Shown piece after piece: positions 48,632-55,554 of a stretch of 64,000 nt of DNA (position 1 is the stretch's first letter; every line of letters begins with the position of its first letter). Both the position numbers and the translations under genes were made by a program. Origin of the DNA: Methylorubrum aminovorans (GTDB lineage Bacteria; Pseudomonadota; Alphaproteobacteria; Rhizobiales; Beijerinckiaceae). Below the pieces are notes generated by a model. The model worked only from the letters and a program-made list of their open reading frames with translations. It was not told the DNA's origin and ran no database searches. Location of the stretch: assembly GCF_022179725.1 (NCBI RefSeq), contig NZ_BPRC01000011.1:62001-126000 (forward strand). The letters run 5' to 3'.

Positions 48632-49181
48632 CGTCGGCCCGTCTCTGCCATGACGCGTCGGTCACAGGGACGACTTGGCCGCCCCTGGGGATGCTTAGAG
48701 CATTTTTTCGCGCCAAGGCGATGCCGAATTGCCGGGCCGCCGTGGAGGCACCGGCGGCGCGCGGATGAATAGGCGGTCGCCGCGGTGCCTGGATCGCGTC
48801 CCTGAGCCTTGATGAGGATCGAGGCGGCACGCTCCGTCATCGCGCGGCTCGGCGAGAGCGATCCAGCGGCCCGACGCCACCGGTCAAAGCCGCCCCATCT
48901 CCACGCATTCCGCTGTGTTTTCAGAGGTTTGGAACGGGGCCACCCCCACGTGGTCCCCAGGGCGCGTCCAGGGAGTCGACAAGTGGGGACAATCCAGCCC
49001 TTTGGACACGCGACGGCGGGTTGTCCCGAAAACCGTCGACTCCGCCCTCAACATGCCGACCGCGAGCACATGTTGGAGTCGCCGGATTGGGAGAATCCGG
49101 GACCGAGGCGGCCATCAGGGCAGGCAGGCCCACGCAAGCCTCTGCTGAGCTTGGCCTATCGTGGACATTAGATCCAATCCG

Positions 49182-49196
49182 TTAAGAGGCGATTAA
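49182..49196. promoter_or_regulatory. CtrA box TTAA-N7-TTAA
   Basis: TTAAGAGGCGATTAA is an exact match to the full CtrA recognition motif, located between the origin candidates and about 180 bases upstream of hemE. TTAA is rare in this GC-rich sequence, so two copies at exact 7-base spacing are unlikely by chance. Confidence 0.75.
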
Positions 49197-49251
49197 CGCC
49201 GCGGCTGTGGGGAGGGCCTGTGGACGCGCTTGCGGCATCACGATCCAACGT

Positions 49252-49293
49252 CCAAGAGAAAAAACAGAGATTCTAGAATCTCTCTTTCTTTGA
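49252..49293. other. AT-rich palindrome, candidate DNA-unwinding element with two GANTC sites
   Basis: AGAGATTCTAGAATCTCT at 49266-49283 is a perfect 18-bp palindrome within an A/T-rich stretch flanked by AAGAGAAAAAAC and CTTTCTTTGAG. It contains GATTC and GAATC, both CcrM-type methylation sites. Confidence 0.6.
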
Positions 49294-49375
49294 GTAGGGC
49301 CGGGGTGGGGATGGCGCGGTCGCGACCTCTCCGGACTCCCCCGAACGGCAACCAGGCAGGATGCGGGCTTCAGGC

Positions 49376-50476
49376 ATGGCGGAGGCAAGGACGGCGGACA
49401 GGCCGGTGCTGCGGGTGATGTCGGGGGAGGCGATCTCCCCGCCCCCGGCCTGGATGATGCGCCAAGCCGGCCGCTACCTGCCGGAATATCGGGCGACGCG
49501 GGCGGAGGCCGGCTCCTTCCTCGACCTCTGCTACAATCCGGCCTTCGCCACCGAGGTGACGCTCCAGCCGATCCGCCGCTTCGGCTTCGAGGCGTCGATC
49601 CTGTTCTCCGACATCCTCGTGGTGCCCCACGCGCTCGGCCAGGACGTGCGCTTCGTCGAGGGCGAGGGCCCGCGCCTCGACGCGCTGCAGGGAAGGGCGC
49701 AGTTCGAGCGGCTGCGCGAGGCCGGCGACCCGGCGATCTTCTCGCATCTGGCGCCCGTCTTCGAGGCGGTGGAGCGCATTCGGGGTGCCCTCCCGAACGA
49801 GACCACGCTACTCGGCTTCTGCGGCGCGCCCTGGACCGTGGCGAGCTACATGATCGGTGGGCGCGGCACGGTGGATCTCGCCCCGGCCCGCGCGCTGGCG
49901 GTCTCCGACCCGGCGCTGCTCGACGCGCTGCTCGACCGGCTTGTCGCCGTCCAGACCGAGTATCTCGTGCGACAGCTCCGCGCCGGCGCCGACGCGGTGC
50001 AGATCTTCGAGTCGCATGCCGGCGTGCTGCCGGCTCTTGAGCAAAAAGCCGGCGTGCTGCCGGACTCCTCCGACGGCGATGCGCTCAAGCGCTTCTCGCT
50101 CGGGCCGATCGCGCGGATGGTCCAGGGCATCCGCGCGCAGGTGCCGGACGCCAAGATCATCGTCTTCGCCAAGGGATCGGGGCTCGAAGGCCATGCCCGG
50201 GTCGTGCCCGAGACCGGCGCCAGTGCCGTCGGTGTCGATTGGGGGGTCGATCTCGCGGCCATGCGGGCCCGTGTGCCGGCCTCGACGGTGACGCAGGGCA
50301 ACCTCCACCCCGAGACGCTGATCGAGGGTGGGCGGGCCCTGGACGCGGCCGTGGACGCCATCCTGGAGGCGACGGCGGGCCTGCCGCACATCTTCAACCT
50401 CGGCCACGGCATCACCCCGCAGACGCCGATCGCCCATGTCGAGCAGATGCTGACCCGGCTCCGGGCCGGCCGCTGA
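49376..50476 (+). CDS. hemE: uroporphyrinogen decarboxylase
   Basis: 366 aa from ATG49376; ATG49361 five codons earlier is an alternative with an overly close AGG. The N-terminal signature PPAWMMRQAGRYLPEYR is intact, as is LFSDILVVPHALG. It removes four carboxyls from uroporphyrinogen III. A 16-base direct repeat (50018 and 50048) duplicates part of a surface loop after FESHAGVLP, adding about 10 residues. It is followed 40 bases later by hemJ, the usual alphaproteobacterial pairing at the origin. Confidence 0.95.
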   Translation: MAEARTADRPVLRVMSGEAISPPPAWMMRQAGRYLPEYRATRAEAGSFLDLCYNPAFATEVTLQPIRRFGFEASILFSDILVVPHALGQDVRFVEGEGPRLDALQGRAQFERLREAGDPAIFSHLAPVFEAVERIRGALPNETTLLGFCGAPWTVASYMIGGRGTVDLAPARALAVSDPALLDALLDRLVAVQTEYLVRQLRAGADAVQIFESHAGVLPALEQKAGVLPDSSDGDALKRFSLGPIARMVQGIRAQVPDAKIIVFAKGSGLEGHARVVPETGASAVGVDWGVDLAAMRARVPASTVTQGNLHPETLIEGGRALDAAVDAILEATAGLPHIFNLGHGITPQTPIAHVEQMLTRLRAGR

Positions 50477-50516
50477 CCGTTCTTTTCGCGTTGCGTATCG
50501 AGGAGTTTCTCAGCCG

Positions 50517-50957
50517 GTGCTCGAGACCCTGTACCCCTGGATCAAGGCCTTCCACGTCATCGCGGTGATCGCCTGGATGGCGGCGATGCTCTACCTGCCG
50601 CGCCTGTTCGTCTATCATGCGGCGCTTCCCGCCGGCTCGCGCGTGCAGTCCGAGACCTTCAAGGTCATGGAGCGGCGCCTGCTCAAGGCGATCATGACGC
50701 CGGCCATGATCGTCACGTGGATCCTCGGGCTCTGGCTCGCGTGGCAGAGCGGCTACTACGCCGCGCCCTGGCTGCACGCGAAGTTCGCCCTGGTGCTGGC
50801 GATGAGCGGCGTGCACGGCTTCCTCGCCCGCACGGTCAAGGACTTCGCCGCCGACCGCAACACCCGGAGCCAGCGCTTCTACCGGGTCATCAACGAGGTT
50901 CCGACGCTCCTGATGATCGGCATCGTCATCCTCGCGATCGTGAAGCCCTGGAGCTGA
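50517..50957 (+). CDS. hemJ: HemJ-type protoporphyrinogen IX oxidase
   Basis: 146 aa with four transmembrane helices. The N-terminus YPWIKAFHVIAVIAWMAAML contains the conserved His of HemJ, then LYLPRLFVYH, and the C-terminus FRVINEVPTLLMI in the form RFYRVINEVPTLLMIGIV. It oxidises protoporphyrinogen IX to protoporphyrin IX. It starts with GTG after GAGGAG. With hemE and hemH it covers three late haem steps in the window. In many relatives rho comes next; here it does not. Confidence 0.93.
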   Translation: MLETLYPWIKAFHVIAVIAWMAAMLYLPRLFVYHAALPAGSRVQSETFKVMERRLLKAIMTPAMIVTWILGLWLAWQSGYYAAPWLHAKFALVLAMSGVHGFLARTVKDFAADRNTRSQRFYRVINEVPTLLMIGIVILAIVKPWS

Positions 50958-51043
50958 TTCTTTTTCGCAGAGGCGGGCACCGGGACGGGAACGGGCCGTT
51001 GGAAGGACAAAGCGTGGCCGTAGCCCGCGATGGAGCCTGTCCG

Positions 51044-51385
51044 ATGCGTACCCCGTTTCTCGCCCTCGCCTTGAGCCTCGCCGCGGCCTCCCCTGCGGCG
51101 GCGGCCAGCTTTCCCTGCGCCAAGGCCGAGACGCCGGACGAGAAGACGGTCTGCGACACCCGTGCTCTCAACGATCTCGACGTCGAGATGGCGGTGCGCT
51201 TCGACATCCTCAAAGACCTGCTGCCGATGGGCAACCGCACCAAGATGCAGGACGATCAGGAGGCGTGGCTCAAGGACCGCCGCGCCTGCGGCACCGACGT
51301 CGCCTGCCTGACGGCGGCCTACGAGGGACGGCTCAAGGTGCTGCGGGGCGTGCTGTCGGAATTCGCCAAGCAGGGCGGGCAGTAG
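51044..51385 (+). CDS. LprI-like (DUF1311) periplasmic protein
   Basis: 113 aa. A signal peptide (about 1-20, LALALSLAAASPAAAAS) is followed by an LprI-type domain with four cysteines: FPCAKAETPDEKTVCDTRAL and QEAWLKDRRACGTDVACL. The conserved spacing of the C...C and W(L)K.R..C motif is that of lysozyme-inhibitor LprI family members. Inhibitor activity is not established for this branch. It lies between hemJ and a palindromic repeat, probably with its own promoter. Confidence 0.8.
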   Translation: MRTPFLALALSLAAASPAAAASFPCAKAETPDEKTVCDTRALNDLDVEMAVRFDILKDLLPMGNRTKMQDDQEAWLKDRRACGTDVACLTAAYEGRLKVLRGVLSEFAKQGGQ

Positions 51386-51393
51386 TCCGCATC

Positions 51394-51486
51394 GTCATCG
51401 CGAGGCGGAGCCGAAGCGATCCAGTGCGCCGCCCGATCCGGAGAGGTCGCGCTTCTGGATCGCTTCGCCATTCGGCTCGCGATGAC
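51394..51486. repeat. complete 93-bp interspersed palindromic repeat
   Basis: GTCATCGCGAG (51394-51404) faces CTCGCGATGAC (51476-51486), and CGAAGCGATCCAG (51412-51424) faces CTGGATCGCTTCG (51455-51467). Both arm pairs are exact. Partial copies of the outer arm occur near 16270 and 37576. It lies between two convergent genes and may fold as a long hairpin. Confidence 0.8.
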
Positions 51487-51492
51487 GACGCG

Positions 51493-52470
51493 CTACAACC
51501 GCGCCAGCAGCCGCTCCGCCAGCGGGTTCTCCGCCGCGAAGGCGTAATCGATCCGCCGCACCGTCACCGCCCGCGCCCCGGCCTGGACCAGGGCGTCGGA
51601 GAGGTCGAACACCGCGTCCACGGGACAGCGCATCACGATCTCGCCGTCGGCGCCGCGCGGGGCGCCGTAGGGCAGCTCCGCCTCGTGCAGGCCGGCGAGG
51701 GTCGCCAGATCGATCCCGCCGGTCTCGGGCAGGCCGGCGCGCACTTCGCGGGTGGTGCGGGCGCGTTCCTCGGCCGCGATCCGGCCGAGCACGGTGCGTA
51801 AGGCGGCCCGCGCCGTCTCGCCCCAGGGCGCCTTCAGCGAGGCGACGAGGTTGGCCTCCGAGCGCAGCATCACCCCGTCGTCCAGAACCTTCAGGGCGTT
51901 GGCCGCGAGCGTGGTGCCGGTGGTGGTGATGTCGACGATGATCTCCGCCGAGCCCGCCGCCGGCGCGCCCTCGGTGGCGCCCAGGCTCTCGACGATGCGG
52001 TAATCGGCAATGCCGGCCTCGGCGAAGTGACGGCGCGTCAGGTTCACGTATTTGGTGGCGATGCGCATCCGCCGGCCCTGGCGCAGGCGCATCTCGCTGG
52101 CGACCTCGTCGAGGTCGCTCATGGCGCGCACGTCGATCCAGGCCTGGGGCACCGCGACCACCACGCTGGCATGGCCGAAGCCGAGCGGCGTCAGCAGCTC
52201 GACGCTGCCGGCCGGGTCGGGCAGCATCTCGCGGATCAGATCCTCGCCGGTGACGCCGAGATGGGCGGCGCCGCTGGCGAGCTGGCCGGCGATCTCGGAG
52301 GCCGAGAGGTAGCGCACCTCGACGCCGGGCAGGCCGGCGAGCGTGCCGCGATACTCGCGCCCGCCCGCCTTCTGCACGAGCTTGAGCCCGGCGCGGGAGA
52401 AGAAGGCGCTGGCATTCTCCTGCAGCCGGCCCTTGGAGGGGACGGCGAGGACGAGAGGGGAATCGGTCAC
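51493..52470 (-). CDS. hisG: ATP phosphoribosyltransferase catalytic subunit
   Basis: 325 aa. Start VLAVPSKGRLQENASAFF, then YLSASEIAGQLASGAAHLGVTGEDL and the PRPP-binding AEIIVDITTTGTTLAANALKVL are the HisG core. It condenses ATP and PRPP to begin histidine synthesis. It is about 100 residues longer than short HisG proteins; the last 60 (EIVMRCPVDAVFDL, AGARAVTVRRIDY) resemble the regulatory domain of long HisG, yet hisZ lies directly upstream with a four-base overlap. Confidence 0.93.
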   Translation of the reverse strand: MTDSPLVLAVPSKGRLQENASAFFSRAGLKLVQKAGGREYRGTLAGLPGVEVRYLSASEIAGQLASGAAHLGVTGEDLIREMLPDPAGSVELLTPLGFGHASVVVAVPQAWIDVRAMSDLDEVASEMRLRQGRRMRIATKYVNLTRRHFAEAGIADYRIVESLGATEGAPAAGSAEIIVDITTTGTTLAANALKVLDDGVMLRSEANLVASLKAPWGETARAALRTVLGRIAAEERARTTREVRAGLPETGGIDLATLAGLHEAELPYGAPRGADGEIVMRCPVDAVFDLSDALVQAGARAVTVRRIDYAFAAENPLAERLLARL

Positions 52471-53621
52471 GCGACACCTCCTTCAGCGCTTCCGTCGGTG
52501 CAGCGCGACAGCCAGAACGCGCAGCCCACCGCCGGCAGCGGCACCGGACTGCCGAGCTGCTGCAGCAGACCGTCGTAGCGACCGCCGCCGACCAGCGTCG
52601 GCCCTCCGCGCGCACCGGTCACCTCGAAGATGAAGCCGGTATAATAGTCGAGGTTGCGCGCGAACCCGCCGCTGAAGCGGAAGCGCTCGACCGCCAGGCC
52701 GCGGGCCGCCATGAAGCCGGTGCGCTCCTCGAACAGGGCAAGTGCGGCCTCCAGCCCCTCGTGGGCCAGCCCCGCCTCGCGGGCGAGCGCCCGCACCGCC
52801 GCCGCCGCGGCGTCGGGATCGCCGGAGATCGCGCAGTAGCGCTCGATCAGCTCGCGGTTGCCCGCATTGAGACCGGCACCCCCGTGCGCCTGCGCCGAAG
52901 CCTTGGCGAGGAAGCGCTCGGCGATGGCCCCGGCGCTGCGCCCGCCGACCTGCGAGATACCGGCGATCGACAGCACGTCCTCGACGAAGGCGCGAACGGC
53001 GCCCGCATCCTGGCCCTGGATCGCCGCGAGGAGGCCGGCGTGGCGATCTTCCGTCTGCGCGGCGTTGGCGACTTCGTCGAGGGAGCGCCCGGCGGCGATG
53101 GCCCGCAAGGTCCGGCGCTTGGCGACCGGCGGCACGGCGAGCGCGTCGAGGAAGGCGTGGGTCAGGCCCATATCGCCGAGCCGCACCGCGACGTCGGCGC
53201 GCCCGAGCAGGTCGAGCCCTTCGAGCGCGAGCCCGAGCACCTCCGCATCCGCCGCCGGGGTGTCGCTGCGCCCGATCGACTCGATGCCGCCCTGCACGAA
53301 CTCGTCGGGCTCGCCCGCCGCGACCCGGAAGACGGGACCGAGATAGCTGTAATCGGCGCTCTCGCCCGGCCGCGTCGCCTGATGCAGGCGGCAGACGGGA
53401 ATCGTGAATTCCGGACGCAGGCAGAGTTCGGCCCCGGTCGCGTCCTGCGTCACGAAGATGCGCCGCCTTATGTCCTCGCCCGACAATTCGAGGAAGGGCT
53501 CCACCGGCTGCAGCACGGGGGGTGAGGCGGGCACGTATCCGCAGGCGGAAAAATGCGCCGACAGCCGCACATGGCGCAACGCCTCCGCCCCGCTCGGGCC
53601 GCCTGCCTCCGGTCTCGTCAT
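52467..53621 (-). CDS. hisZ: ATP phosphoribosyltransferase regulatory subunit HisZ
   Basis: 384 aa resembling histidyl-tRNA synthetase: class II motif 2-like text LCLRPEFTIPVCRLH, then YSYLGPVFRV and the C-terminal YYTGFIFEVTGARGGPTLVGGGRYDGLL in two parts YYTGFIFEVTG and GGGRYDGLLQQLG. It lacks the anticodon-binding domain and so is the paralogue HisZ, which activates HisG. It overlaps hisG by four bases. A true hisS is not adjacent. Confidence 0.92.
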   Translation of the reverse strand: MTRPEAGGPSGAEALRHVRLSAHFSACGYVPASPPVLQPVEPFLELSGEDIRRRIFVTQDATGAELCLRPEFTIPVCRLHQATRPGESADYSYLGPVFRVAAGEPDEFVQGGIESIGRSDTPAADAEVLGLALEGLDLLGRADVAVRLGDMGLTHAFLDALAVPPVAKRRTLRAIAAGRSLDEVANAAQTEDRHAGLLAAIQGQDAGAVRAFVEDVLSIAGISQVGGRSAGAIAERFLAKASAQAHGGAGLNAGNRELIERYCAISGDPDAAAAAVRALAREAGLAHEGLEAALALFEERTGFMAARGLAVERFRFSGGFARNLDYYTGFIFEVTGARGGPTLVGGGRYDGLLQQLGSPVPLPAVGCAFWLSRCTDGSAEGGVA

Positions 53622-53727
53622 CGTCTCGGATCCAGCTTGATTTCGGCCCCCATAGCAACCGCGTCACCGGTTGGCGACCGGGGAGAGGCATTTCCGCAAG
53701 GATCCGACTGCGTAAGGGCCGCCTCGC

Positions 53728-54615
53728 CTACCAGACCAGACGCTCGATCACCGCGTCGGGCCGCACGGGTTGGCGGCCGAGCCATTCGGCGATGTCGCCG
53801 AGGCTGTGGTGCTCGGCCGTCACGCCGAGTTCCTCCGCGTGGATGCCGCGGGCGACCAGGATCGAGGGGATGCCGTAACCGGCCGCGCCCGCGATGTCGG
53901 TGCGGATCGCGTCGCCCACCGCCACGGTGCGGCTCACCTCGGGCGCAGGCCTACGATCGAGCTCGCCGGCCATGGCGAGCGCCGTTTCGTAGACCGGCCG
54001 GTACGGCTTGCCCGCATAGACGACCGACCCGCCGATGGCTTCGTAGGCCTGGGCGATCAGGCCGGCGCAGGGGATCAGCTTCTTGTCACGCTCGACCACG
54101 AGATCGGGGTTGGCGCAGATCATCGGCACGTTCCGCTGGCGGAACTCGGCCAGCGCCTCGCGGTAATCTTCCGCCGTCTCGGTGTAATCGTCGAACAGGC
54201 CGGTGCAGACGATGCGCTGGGCGTCGTCGGCCGAGACCAGAGTGAGGTCGAGACCGTCGAAGACCGGCGCGTCACGCTCGGGGCCCAAGTGATACACCCG
54301 CTCGCCCGGATGTTCGGCAATCAGCCGCCGGGTCAGGTCGCCGGAGGTGAGGATCGCATCGTAGGCCCCCCGCGGAACGCCGTAGCCGTCGAGGATTTTC
54401 TGCACGCCCTGCCAGGGTCGCGGGGCGTTCGAGACCAGGATGACCCGGCGCGGCCGCGGGCCGGGCAGCTCCCGGAAGCGGATCAGTGCCTCGCCGGCCG
54501 CGACGTGGCCGCGCGTTCCGTCATGCAGCACGCCCCACACGTCACACAGGATCAGGTCGTAGCGCTCGGCCACCGCCTCGAAGTGGCGCAGCGTCGGGAC
54601 GGAGGGTGCGGTCAT
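53728..54615 (-). CDS. HAD-superfamily hydrolase, TIGR01459/NagD-like
   Basis: 295 aa. The HAD motif I is ILCDVWGVLHDG (nucleophile Asp in DVW), motif II is VILVSNAPRP, motif III includes YAGKPYRPVYETAL and motif IV is VAVGDAIRTDIAGAAGYG. The squiggle-cap region lies between. It is a type IIA phosphatase with unknown physiological substrate. The gene stands 106 bases upstream of hisZ on the same strand; a shared operon is possible but not supported by close spacing. Confidence 0.88.
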   Translation of the reverse strand: MTAPSVPTLRHFEAVAERYDLILCDVWGVLHDGTRGHVAAGEALIRFRELPGPRPRRVILVSNAPRPWQGVQKILDGYGVPRGAYDAILTSGDLTRRLIAEHPGERVYHLGPERDAPVFDGLDLTLVSADDAQRIVCTGLFDDYTETAEDYREALAEFRQRNVPMICANPDLVVERDKKLIPCAGLIAQAYEAIGGSVVYAGKPYRPVYETALAMAGELDRRPAPEVSRTVAVGDAIRTDIAGAAGYGIPSILVARGIHAEELGVTAEHHSLGDIAEWLGRQPVRPDAVIERLVW

Positions 54616-54760
54616 CGAAGGGTCCGGTCGCGGTGAGAATGCGGGCTCTATAGCGGGGTTTGCGGACCGCTGAAGGCTCTAAACCTTCCCCGCAGAGGGC
54701 CGGGTTGCAATCCAGTTCAACTTCGCCGTCATTCCGGGGCTGCCAACGGGATTGCAAAAA

Positions 54761-55396
54761 TCACCCGAGAAATCGCCCCACCAGCAGCCGCGCCAGATCC
54801 CGCGGTGGGTCGGGGGTGAGCACGGCGAGCTTGCGCGAGGTCGAGAGCGAGGCGAGCCCGTGCAGGGCGGCCCAGAGGGCGGCCACCGCCCGGCGGCGCT
54901 CGTCCGGTTCGGCGATCAGCGGTGCCAGCACCGTGTCGACGAGCCCGACCGGCTCGGCCAGGGCCGCGGCGTACCAGGGCGGAAACGGCTGGTCCGGTGC
55001 GGCGAGGTGCTCGAACAGGAGGCTCCAGACCCGCGGGTCGGCGGCGACGAAGACGAGGTACGCGTCGGCCAGCGCCAGGGCATTGTCCCGCGGTGCCCGT
55101 TTCGGATCGATCACCGCCTCCAGAGCCGCGTGCAGGCGAGCGAGCGTGCGGGCATTGACCCGCAGCACCACCTGATCGAGATCGCCCACGGCGTTGTAGA
55201 TCGAGTTCGGCGCGTAGCCGATCGCCGCCGCCAGCCGCCGCATGCCCAGCGCGCGAAAGCCCTCGTTGCGCACGAGGCTCTCCGCCGTACCCGCGACGAG
55301 GGCGATGAAGCCCTCGCGATCGTGCTCGCCCCTCGGACCGGTGCCGCGCGTCTTTCCCGCCAATTCAATGCCTCGCTGCTGGGAGTCACTCGCCAT
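54761..55396 (-). CDS. TetR/AcrR family transcriptional regulator
   Basis: 211 aa from ATG55396 (a GTG at 55411 is possible). The N-terminal helix-turn-helix is LVRNEGFRALGMRRLAAAIG and YAPNSIYNAVGDLDQVVLRV at about 45-85. The C-terminal ligand domain is TetR_C-like (DAYLVFVAADPRVWSLLFEH). It is divergent from the acyltransferase-acyl-ACP synthetase fusion across 158 bases that contain a long inverted repeat, and is probably its repressor and its own. The ligand may be an acyl compound. Confidence 0.85.
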   Translation of the reverse strand: MASDSQQRGIELAGKTRGTGPRGEHDREGFIALVAGTAESLVRNEGFRALGMRRLAAAIGYAPNSIYNAVGDLDQVVLRVNARTLARLHAALEAVIDPKRAPRDNALALADAYLVFVAADPRVWSLLFEHLAAPDQPFPPWYAAALAEPVGLVDTVLAPLIAEPDERRRAVAALWAALHGLASLSTSRKLAVLTPDPPRDLARLLVGRFLG

Positions 55397-55428
55397 CGTG
55401 CGGGCCCGCACCCGACATCGGGGTTAGA

Positions 55429-55492
55429 TTGCACGATGTTCAAAATCAAGCTTGCGCGGCTTTCGGCCCCGTTTAATTTGAACATCGTGCAA
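55429..55492. promoter_or_regulatory. 16-bp inverted repeat in the tetR/aas divergent promoter
   Basis: TTGCACGATGTTCAAA at 55429-55444 is repeated exactly, inverted, at 55477-55492 as TTTGAACATCGTGCAA, 32 bases apart. The region is AT-richer than its flanks. A further palindrome GTGCGGGCCCGCAC lies at 55397-55410 next to the tetR start. These fit paired operator sites covering both promoters. Confidence 0.75.
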
Positions 55493-55554
55493 AAAGCGGA
55501 TTTGACGCCTAAGCCGTCGGCAGGCAGTCATGCCCGGAGCCGGGAGAGACCACG

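Larger units (their letters stand above)
48632..49375. other. candidate chromosomal replication origin (oriC) between ppsR and hemE
   Basis: A 744-base gap without a convincing gene lies between divergent ppsR and hemE, the pair that flanks Cori in Caulobacter. Visible elements are one perfect CtrA box TTAA-N7-TTAA (49182-49196); five TCCCCA motifs on either strand (48686, 48954, 48984, 49208, 49306), the W-box form of weak DnaA sites as I recall it from Caulobacter; TCCACA as TGTGGA at 49219; seven GANTC methylation sites between 48973 and 49338; and an AT-rich palindrome at 49252-49293. At about 68% GC I estimate roughly half a TCCCCA and two GANTC by chance. No perfect TTATCCACA box was found. 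Confidence 0.75.

Noticed and set aside
48698..48740. TAGAGCATTTTTTCGCG start resembling the Rhizobiales repeat seen between atpA and atpG
   Set aside because: Only the first dozen bases are similar; the rest does not continue the repeat or form arms.
48809..49171. open frames of 60-120 codons in the ppsR-hemE gap
   Set aside because: No ribosome-binding sites, no domain signal, and they run across the proposed origin elements.
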